In this document: one piece after another, positions 1-4,584 of the stretch
Layout: every line of letters begins with the position of its first letter
Numbering within the stretch: position 1 is the stretch's first letter
NCBI GenBank assembly: GCA_025937955.1
Contig: JAICQI010000244.1
Location: forward strand, 1 to 7,982
Reading direction: 5' to 3'
DNA: 7,982 bases
Origin: Pyrinomonadaceae bacterium
GTDB taxonomy: Bacteria > Acidobacteriota > Blastocatellia > Pyrinomonadales > Pyrinomonadaceae
Made by a program: the position numbers and the translations under genes
Notes under the pieces: generated by a model
Seen by the model: only the letters and a program-made list of their open reading frames with translations
Databases searched by the model: none
What the model was told of the DNA's origin: nothing

Positions 1-1
1 A

Positions 2-736
2 TGGGCCTTGCACTCGGACGAGGAATGCGTCAAAGTTCCTTATTTCCTGCAGCAAAAAATGGAAATGGCTAACGCCATCGTCTTCAACGTGGAACAGGAG
101 TGCACGGGGTCGTTCACCGCGATCCAGATCGCCAAGCTCCTGGTGGAGCACGGTGGGGCCAACAAGGTTCTGATAGTGTCCTCGAATTACTTTGAACTCA
201 CCCAGAAGCGGCTGATGGGCGGATCGATATTCGTCGGGGATGGCCAGGGTCTCATGTTGATCTCCGGCGGATCTGGCTTGTTTGAGATTATTGACGGCGT
301 TGGCAAGACCGACGGGAGAATAGACAGTGTAAACAGCTTCCTGGACCCGAAAAACCAGCAGAGGGTCATTGACGTGGGAACATCCCTTATTCAGGAGCTG
401 CTTCGGAAGCACGGTCTGAGCTTCAACGATGTTCGCGTTCTTGTTCCCCTTAATACCACCGAGTTCGTCTGGAGACACTACGCCAAGCAACTGGGAATAT
501 CCTTTACGAAGGTGTTCTTTGAAAACATGAAGAAGGGGAAGGGCGGGCATTTGGGAGATGTGGATCTTATCCGGAATTTAAAGGACCTCAGTTCGGAGCA
601 AGAATTTCCCAACAGCTATTTAGTCGCCTATGGCGTGGCGACGGGAACCTCGTGGAACGCCCTCCTGCTGAAGACCTGTCCTCCCACAACGGAAACCACC
701 GCCAGTCACCGCGAAGAGACCGCTTCGGCAGTTTGA
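2..736 (+). CDS. KAS III-like (FabH-fold) ketoacyl synthase/acyltransferase, 5' truncated by window edge
   Basis: The frame is open to the left edge, so the start lies outside; about 244 codons remain of a family usually near 320-340 residues. Numbering from the TTG at base 8, the nucleophile elbow is ECTGSF with Cys32, matching Cys112 of E. coli FabH. It is followed by the family's IFVGDGQG signature (residues 74-81) and the C-terminal glycine strand YGVATGTSW. The other two catalytic positions differ: the PHQAN box reads PLNTT (147-151), so His becomes Leu, and the GNTSAAS box reads GHLGDVD (180-186), so Asn becomes His181 followed by Asp184 and Asp186. Known KAS III enzymes condense an acyl-CoA with malonyl-ACP; relatives with altered triads act as acyltransferases in secondary metabolism. 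The triad here suggests Cys-His-Asp chemistry, so acyl transfer or a specialised condensation is inferred. The last roughly 20 residues are a Thr/Glu-rich tail outside the fold. The SRPBCC gene follows 34 bases downstream. Confidence 0.85.
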   Translation, partial: WALHSDEECVKVPYFLQQKMEMANAIVFNVEQECTGSFTAIQIAKLLVEHGGANKVLIVSSNYFELTQKRLMGGSIFVGDGQGLMLISGGSGLFEIIDGVGKTDGRIDSVNSFLDPKNQQRVIDVGTSLIQELLRKHGLSFNDVRVLVPLNTTEFVWRHYAKQLGISFTKVFFENMKKGKGGHLGDVDLIRNLKDLSSEQEFPNSYLVAYGVATGTSWNALLLKTCPPTTETTASHREETASAV

Positions 737-760
737 TGTTTAGAACTCACGCAAACAATC

Positions 761-764
761 GGAG
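761..764 (+). promoter_or_regulatory. Ribosome binding site of the SRPBCC gene
   Basis: GGAG lies six bases before the ATG at 771. It supports that start over other in-frame or overlapping frames, and it fits translation from a message shared with the upstream KAS III-like gene. Confidence 0.6.
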
Positions 765-770
765 CTGCTC

Positions 771-1319
771 ATGGACGAAATGGAAAAACGAGAATTTCAA
801 GCCGATCTCTCGGAGCGGGGTCTGGAGCTGGGCGAACATGTGCGGCTGGGCCGGATCATCCAGGCTCCGATGGCCGCTATCTGGAAGGTGATTTCCACGC
901 CAGGTCAACTCACCAGGTACCATCCTTACTGCCAGGAAAATAAGGTGTACAAATGGCCCGGCGTGGGTTCCAGAGATGGTGTCCTCTATTACAGCGGCCT
1001 TTACTGGGAGCGCGACTTCATATGCTGGAGGGAGGGGATTGGCTACGATCTGCTAATAGGCCCCCCGCAGAGAAAGTCAACGTGGATCTTCTGGAACATC
1101 CGCCCTCTGGGGGAAGCCCAAAGCGATGTTTCACTGACGGTCACTCCCATCCTGGAGTCCCACCTACTGGAAACAACTAAGAAGATTTATGTGCAAAACT
1201 TCGCCACGAGCGTCGAGGTCTACCTCGACAGCTTGTTGCGAGGGGTGGAGCATTTTATGACGACCGGACAAGCGGTGAAGGCGCGACAGTTCGGAGCCCA
1301 TCCTACGTTTGCACCCTGA
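771..1319 (+). CDS. SRPBCC / START-like (polyketide cyclase-type) protein
   Basis: This is a 182-residue cytoplasmic protein with no signal peptide or membrane segment. Residues about 20-50 give the typical opening of the SRPBCC fold: a beta strand (VRLGRIIQAP), then a helix (MAAIWKVISTPGQLTRYHPYC) matching the 'aP.e.vW..i.d...l..w.p.' pattern of the family. Aromatic-rich strands follow (YYSGLYWERDFICW, STWIFWNIRPLG), and a long C-terminal helix (about 140-168) would close the hydrophobic cavity. Family members bind lipids, polyketides or aromatic ligands and include aromatase/cyclases, but the sequence alone does not identify the ligand. Its position 34 bases after a KAS III-like gene, same strand and with a good ribosome site, suggests both act on the same acyl or polyketide intermediate; that is inference. 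It could equally be a ligand carrier without catalysis. Confidence 0.75.
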   Translation: MDEMEKREFQADLSERGLELGEHVRLGRIIQAPMAAIWKVISTPGQLTRYHPYCQENKVYKWPGVGSRDGVLYYSGLYWERDFICWREGIGYDLLIGPPQRKSTWIFWNIRPLGEAQSDVSLTVTPILESHLLETTKKIYVQNFATSVEVYLDSLLRGVEHFMTTGQAVKARQFGAHPTFAP

Positions 1320-1345
1320 TTTCGAACTTTTAAGGCAAAGCTTCT

Positions 1346-1413
1346 CAACTCGCCAACTCACCACTCACCAACCTGCCAACTCGCCTAGTCTTTTGTTCTC
1401 GCGGCAACTCGCC
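1346..1413. repeat. Degenerate 9-bp repeat patch (CAACTCGCC)
   Basis: CAACTCGCC occurs at 1346-1354, 1377-1385 and 1405-1413, with the variant CAACTCACC at 1354-1362 and looser derivatives between them. The patch lies just after the SRPBCC stop codon. No function is evident; it looks like a slippage-prone simple repeat. Confidence 0.6.
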
Positions 1414-1436
1414 TCAATAAATCCATCCGGCCCTAG

Positions 1437-1580
1437 TCAAACGAAAAATTCGCGCCGCAGTAATACGTTGAAGAGTTCAGCAACTTCTTCGTACAGCAGT
1501 AATTTGCGAACGAGAACGGAAAAATTCAATCGGCCAGAAATTTCTTTGATCTCGCGTATTTTCAGTCGCAATTGATGCAA
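1437..1580 (-). other. Possible small ORF or gene remnant, 47 codons
   Basis: On the minus strand a frame beginning at a TTG (1578-1580) and ending in TGA (1437-1439) encodes a basic, Leu/Glu-rich, probably helical peptide containing QLRLKIREIKEISG and VRKLLLYEEVAELFNVLL. Its composition looks protein-like, but there is no clear ribosome site, no ATG, and I do not recognise a family. It could be the tail of a decayed helical protein or chance. Confidence 0.2.
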
Positions 1581-1618
1581 TAACCAACTGCTACAAATTA
1601 CTGTGTGGCAAAATCAAA

Positions 1619-1659
1619 CCATCCACAGATTACACAGAATCTGCGTAATCTGTGGATGG
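1619..1659. repeat. 41-bp near-perfect palindrome between convergent genes (REP-like or bidirectional terminator)
   Basis: The left arm CCATCCACAGATTAC (1619-1633) pairs perfectly with the right arm GTAATCTGTGGATGG (1645-1659). The 11-base centre contains a second CAGA/TCTG pairing, so only one mismatch and one central base break the symmetry. It sits between the ends of the SRPBCC and PEP-CTERM genes, so it can form the same hairpin in both transcripts. There is no long T run on either side, so a REP-type repeat or processing element is as likely as a classical terminator. Confidence 0.7.
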
Positions 1660-1703
1660 CTTTGCTTTGCAACTTCGGACCGCGGATGACTGTCCGAGAA
1701 TAA

Positions 1704-2342
1704 TTAACGCCGTCGGCCATACTTGCGACGAATGACTACCGAACTGCCCGCGAGTCCAGTGGCGAAGAGCAACATAGATATAGGTTCAGGCACAGGCTCA
1801 GAAGTGAAAGTGAGTGTGGCTGTTCGCAGTTGAAACCTTGTTTCGCCATTAAAATCGAAGCTGGTGAAATGTAAGGCCACCGGTCCGCTAAACGTGCCTG
1901 AGAAACTGAACCCCGGAGTGCCAGATACACATCCACCAACGCAGGTGAAACCGGAAAACTGTACTGTGCCAAACCCGATCAAGTCGAGAGTAGGTGCGTT
2001 AGTCTGCGGGATCACTGGACCAGTGCCGCTGAACATCATCTGCATTGCGATTGGGATATTGCCTTGGTCTGCGTTTCCTGCTATTACGGCTTGAAACACC
2101 ACTGGCGTACCTGGAGCACCGATGAAGCTTAACGCGGTGCCTTGGCTGGCGAATGTGATAAGGACTGGATCGCCGTTGGGATCTAAAATCTGCAGGCTGC
2201 CACTAAGAGCCGCCGAAATGCTGTTGGACGCTACGACGGTTCCCCCCAGAACCGTTCCAACTGGGACAGCTTTCGCTACCTGACACAAGACAATTACTGC
2301 AAAAGCAGAGACTGCGACGCGTGATATCGTTGACTTCAACAT
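1704..2342 (-). CDS. PEP-CTERM sorting-domain protein (secreted, unknown function)
   Basis: This 212-residue protein has a Sec signal peptide (basic residues at 3 and 8, hydrophobic core 9-20, likely cleavage after AKA at 25). At its C-terminus is a PEP-CTERM tripartite tail: VPEP at 184-187, a hydrophobic stretch about 188-203, and the basic end RRKYGRRR. Exosortase (EpsH/XrtA-type) enzymes recognise this tail, remove it and release or attach the protein at the envelope or in exopolysaccharide. The middle is Gly/Ser/Thr/Phe-rich and beta-prone, with a Cys pair (TCVGGC) that may form a disulfide, as in many PEP-CTERM proteins. AGGAGGG stands nine bases before the ATG. No exosortase or polysaccharide gene lies in the window, so the processing system must be elsewhere. 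The specific role is unknown. Confidence 0.88.
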   Translation of the reverse strand: MLKSTISRVAVSAFAVIVLCQVAKAVPVGTVLGGTVVASNSISAALSGSLQILDPNGDPVLITFASQGTALSFIGAPGTPVVFQAVIAGNADQGNIPIAMQMMFSGTGPVIPQTNAPTLDLIGFGTVQFSGFTCVGGCVSGTPGFSFSGTFSGPVALHFTSFDFNGETRFQLRTATLTFTSEPVPEPISMLLFATGLAGSSVVIRRKYGRRR

Positions 2343-2351
2343 CGAAGTTCG

Positions 2352-2358
2352 CCCTCCT
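2352..2358 (-). promoter_or_regulatory. Strong ribosome binding site of the PEP-CTERM gene
   Basis: The minus strand reads AGGAGGG nine bases before the ATG at 2342. This is a near-consensus Shine-Dalgarno sequence and fixes the start, which also gives a complete signal peptide. Confidence 0.75.
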
Positions 2359-2461
2359 ACGGCGATCGGTGTGGGAGCTGGATGTAACCATGGGGCCTCA
2401 GATGCTTAGGATTTAGTTCCGGACGCTATATGCGCGACTTTAAGAAACGTCGTCAGAAATG

Positions 2462-2488
2462 CAGGAGTCCGGGCTTACATCACTCCTG
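2462..2488 (-). promoter_or_regulatory. Leader hairpin upstream of the PEP-CTERM gene
   Basis: CAGGAGT (2462-2468) and ACTCCTG (2482-2488) form a 7-bp perfect stem with a 13-base loop. It would lie in the 5' leader if transcription starts at the promoter proposed at 2540-2569. I could not match the leader to the c-di-GMP riboswitch consensus or any other riboswitch I know. It may be a simple structural or decoy element. Confidence 0.3.
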
Positions 2489-2539
2489 GTGCAGTGGTAA
2501 AACTCAGCGGGGCTTCAAATTTTTTCAAGGGGAAGCCGT

Positions 2540-2569
2540 ATGGTAAGCAACTGAGGAGAGCCGTGTCAA
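2540..2569 (-). promoter_or_regulatory. Candidate sigma70-type promoter for the PEP-CTERM gene
   Basis: On the minus strand a perfect TTGACA (complement of 2564-2569) is followed after 18 bases by TACCAT (complement of 2540-2545), which matches four of six -10 positions. It points at the PEP-CTERM gene but is about 200 bases from its ATG, implying a long leader. It is a pattern match only. Confidence 0.4.
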
Positions 2570-2607
2570 TAACCTAGCGTACCCAAGATAGTGGGTCATT
2601 TTCATTG

Positions 2608-2631
2608 ATGAATACATGAATACATGAATAC
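2608..2631. repeat. 8-bp tandem repeat, three copies of ATGAATAC
   Basis: Three perfect adjacent copies of ATGAATAC lie at the left edge of the first dispersed repeat. The second repeat copy (7321-7336) has only two. The unit-number difference is the only length difference between the two repeat copies. Confidence 0.85.
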
Positions 2632-2752
2632 GGCTTTGCCTCTAAAGTCGGATTATTCGGTGACTTTTGGGGCAAACGGCATTTCTGCCCCAAAAATCAA
2701 TTTGACTGATTGGACGGGTGTTCAGCGAGGATAAGTATTTCGCAAAAGACTT
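2616..2752 (+). repeat. Dispersed repeat, copy 1 (about 137 bp)
   Basis: This segment aligns without gaps to 7321-7457 in the same orientation; I count 16 mismatches by eye, about 88% identity. Within it TTTTGGGGCA (2665-2674) pairs with TGCCCCAAAA (2686-2695) in a 10-bp stem with an 11-base loop, and AAAGTC...GACTTT forms an adjacent smaller hairpin. The core around the large hairpin and the following 34 bases is the best conserved part. No open frame is shared convincingly between copies. It could be a MITE-like or REP-like element or a duplicated structured RNA. Confidence 0.8.
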
Positions 2753-2818
2753 CACGCTATCGAGGCACAGCTCGATTCGGGTCGAGTTCGGGGGCTGGAG
2801 TTTATAAATTGAATGGCT

Positions 2819-2853
2819 AAAAAAAGCAGTCGCTTTGAGTCCGCACTCAAGCG
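2819..2853 (-). terminator. Probable Rho-independent terminator of the copper operon
   Basis: In the minus-strand transcript CGCTTGAGT, a GCGG loop and ACTCAAAGCG form a stem with one bulged A, followed after five bases by seven Ts (A run at 2819-2825). It begins about 45 bases after the stop of the propeller gene, the last gene of the three-gene operon. The gap between stem and T run is a little long, though outer AAGC/GCTT pairing can extend the stem toward it. Confidence 0.6.
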
Positions 2854-2895
2854 AGAGCGGCTTCGAGACCACCATCTTCCACGGGATGCGTGAGA

Positions 2896-3840
2896 CTACA
2901 GGATCAACCTTGAAACTGAATTACTGCCTCCGTTTGCTACCCAAATACTTGTGCCATCGAAGATCACACTCGCTGGAGACTTGCCAACTTTCACAGTATT
3001 GATCACGCCGCCACGTTTAGGCTCAACCTGCATCACAGAACTGCTCCCGTAATTCGCGACCCACACGTAGCCGTTGCCAAAGGCTACTCCTACGGGTCCG
3101 TCCGCAACAGAGATAGTATTTAAAATCTGACCATCCGAAGCTCGCAGTTGCGTGACACTGTTGCCGTAAAAATTGGTTACCCAAATATTCGAGCCGTCGA
3201 ATGCGATTCCCGTCGGACTGTCTCCTACTCGATACGTTCCTAACTTAACGCCGTCCGTTGCACGTAACTTGGTAAGGGTGTCACTCTTGTTGTTCACTAC
3301 CCAAATATTAGCCCCGTCATAAACCAAACCTATGGGCCTTTGGCCCACCATGTAAGTGCAACTCGCACCGTCACTCAAACGCAACTTGGTTACGCTGTTG
3401 TCTCCGCCGTTCGCTACCCAAACATCCTTGCCGTCGAATGCCAAGCCTTCGGGTTGCTGGCCTACTGCTATGGTGGCGACCAACGAACCATCTTTGGCGA
3501 GATACTTCATCACATTGTTGCTCATCTTGTTTGCGACCCAAACGTGAATGCCGTCGTAAGTGAGCGCAACAGGCCGCGTGCCGGTCTCAAACGTACCCAT
3601 ATTCAGGCCATCACTCGCGCGTAACTTCATCAGATTGTCACTCTGCTGGTTCGCAACCCAGATGTAACCGCCATCGAACAGCAACGCTTCCGGCCGGCGT
3701 CCGACTTCAAAGTCGATGGACTGAGGGATTCCCTGGGGCTCGCCGCGCGTTACGGGGGATCTGTTGAGCGTGAGAAAGACCACAAACAGGGACGACACTA
3801 TGATCAGCAAACGTCTTACTAATTTCTCTTTGTTTCTCAT
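2896..3840 (-). CDS. Secreted or membrane-anchored seven-bladed beta-propeller (YVTN/NHL-like repeat protein)
   Basis: This 314-residue protein starts with basic residues (RNKEKLVRR) and a hydrophobic segment (about 11-25) that is a signal peptide or anchor. From residue 46 it consists of seven repeats of about 40 residues with the pattern VG..P.G.aFDG..iWVaN..sn.VtkLr..DG; they begin near 46, 86, 126, 165, 205, 245 and 285. The last repeat lacks its final strand, and QSIDFE before repeat 1 could supply it, the usual 'velcro' closure of a seven-bladed propeller. Propellers of this type are surface or periplasmic ligand-binding or scaffold proteins, and a few are lyases; I see no catalytic residues to assign. 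It is the third gene of the operon with the multicopper oxidase and SCO genes, so an accessory or partner role outside the cytoplasm is inferred. The ribosome site is weak (GGGGTGG five bases before ATG). Confidence 0.85.
   Translation of the reverse strand: MRNKEKLVRRLLIIVSSLFVVFLTLNRSPVTRGEPQGIPQSIDFEVGRRPEALLFDGGYIWVANQQSDNLMKLRASDGLNMGTFETGTRPVALTYDGIHVWVANKMSNNVMKYLAKDGSLVATIAVGQQPEGLAFDGKDVWVANGGDNSVTKLRLSDGASCTYMVGQRPIGLVYDGANIWVVNNKSDTLTKLRATDGVKLGTYRVGDSPTGIAFDGSNIWVTNFYGNSVTQLRASDGQILNTISVADGPVGVAFGNGYVWVANYGSSSVMQVEPKRGGVINTVKVGKSPASVIFDGTSIWVANGGSNSVSRLIL
2939..3670. repeat. 120-bp periodic intragenic repeat of the propeller gene
   Basis: The motif ACCCAAA or ACCCA (complement of the TGGGT encoding 'W-V' of IWVAN) starts at 2939, 3059, 3179, 3299, 3416, 3536 and 3656. 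The spacing is exactly 120 bases except for one 117-base interval, where the third blade is one residue shorter. This marks internal duplication of a 40-codon blade unit. Confidence 0.75.
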
Positions 3841-3876
3841 TGTGCCACCCCTGTCTGTACCTGATAAACATTCAGC

Positions 3877-4554
3877 TTAACTGACCTTACGAGTCTTTGT
3901 CTTCGTGTGTTGACTCTGAACGTCCTGGCTCTTCGGATCCATCCAAAGAACGGATTCAACGATCCACGGCGGGTTGGCTTTGCCGGGACACATGGCCCAC
4001 CATTCTCGTGCTTCGTTGCCGTACCGGACCATGCCAATGTGGTTCGTCAGATCTTTGTCGAGCTCGGGTTTGCCATCTTTGAACCCCAGCTTCCGACGAA
4101 GGGTGTCAATCTCTTTCGGCTGTCCCGTCAGAAACGTCCAACCCGGTTTCAGTTTATGCATCTGCATGTAATGCTTCAGCTTCTCAGGGGTGTCTTCTTC
4201 AGGCTTGAGCGTGATCGAATACATGAAAATGTCTCGACCCACGCGCTTACCTAATAAGTTCTGCACTCGCTTGAGATTCCGAGTTATGGGAGGACACTTG
4301 CCCTCACAGTTCGCATACATGAAGTTGATTATGACGATCTTGTCCTTGACCAGATCCTCATAGAATTTCACTTTCTTGCCCTCGTGCGTCGTCAACTCGA
4401 AGTTGGGAAAGTGCCGAATTTGTAATTTTTCGCGGGATGAACGTGTCGCCTTGGGCAACAGTTTATCCAGACTATTGGCTTTCGTGACTATCACTGCGCC
4501 GACCGGAGCCACTGCCAAGCCCGCGAGCATCTTTCGTCTGCTTACTTGTGACAT
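3877..4554 (-). CDS. SCO1/SenC-family copper chaperone (thioredoxin fold)
   Basis: This 225-residue protein has an N-terminal SRRKMLAGLAVAPVGAVIV segment (5-23) that resembles a Tat signal or a signal anchor. The copper site of SCO proteins is complete: NCEGKC places the CxxxC pair at Cys83 and Cys87, and the distant ligand is His172 (LTNHIG). The family loop SxDPxxDTP appears as TLKPEEDTP (115-123) and the thioredoxin-fold strands are present (KIVIINFMYANC, WTFLTG). SCO proteins deliver copper to the CuA site of cytochrome c oxidase or act as thiol reductants outside the cytoplasm. No oxidase subunit gene is here; the neighbour 30 bases upstream is a multicopper oxidase, so copper loading of that enzyme is a reasonable inference. 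A Lys/Thr/Gln-rich tail of about 20 residues follows the fold. AGGAG seven bases before the ATG supports the start. Confidence 0.88.
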   Translation of the reverse strand: MSQVSRRKMLAGLAVAPVGAVIVTKANSLDKLLPKATRSSREKLQIRHFPNFELTTHEGKKVKFYEDLVKDKIVIINFMYANCEGKCPPITRNLKRVQNLLGKRVGRDIFMYSITLKPEEDTPEKLKHYMQMHKLKPGWTFLTGQPKEIDTLRRKLGFKDGKPELDKDLTNHIGMVRYGNEAREWWAMCPGKANPPWIVESVLWMDPKSQDVQSQHTKTKTRKVS

Positions 4555-4561
4555 TGTTGTT

Positions 4562-4566
4562 CTCCT
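4562..4566 (-). promoter_or_regulatory. Ribosome binding site of the SCO gene
   Basis: AGGAG on the minus strand, within AAAGGAGA, stands seven bases before the ATG at 4554. It lies in the 30-base gap after the multicopper oxidase stop codon, as expected for a translationally independent gene within one message. Confidence 0.65.
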
Positions 4567-4584
4567 TTCCTGGATCAGTGGCCA

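Larger units (their letters stand above)
1320..1703. other. Intergenic region between convergent genes
   Basis: These 384 bases separate the SRPBCC gene (plus) from the PEP-CTERM gene (minus). They hold a degenerate CAACTCGCC repeat patch, a small minus-strand open frame and a long palindrome, each listed separately. I see no further gene. A plus-strand frame at 1309-1575 is Ser/Thr/Asn/Arg-rich with no recognisable motif and is not called. Confidence 0.6.
2343..2895. other. Intergenic region upstream of the PEP-CTERM gene
   Basis: These 553 bases separate two minus-strand genes. From high to low coordinate they contain the probable terminator of the copper operon, a dispersed repeat copy, a candidate promoter and a leader hairpin for the PEP-CTERM gene. 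A minus-strand frame at 2642-2875 runs across the terminator and the repeat and is not called as a gene. Confidence 0.6.

Noticed and set aside
1309..1575. 88-codon plus-strand frame overlapping the SRPBCC stop
   Set aside because: It is built from the CAACTCGCC patch and Ser/Asn/Arg-rich sequence, with no motif or ribosome site.
2462..2560. c-di-GMP riboswitch in the PEP-CTERM leader
   Set aside because: The leader has a GC-rich hairpin, but I could not find the conserved GEMM core elements in order.
2608..2752. CRISPR array
   Set aside because: The 8-bp units are directly adjacent without spacers and the larger repeat occurs only twice, 4.7 kb apart.
2642..2875. 77-codon minus-strand frame after the copper operon
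   Set aside because: It crosses the probable terminator and repeat copy 1. The repeat is better explained by hairpins than by coding, and no ribosome site is seen.
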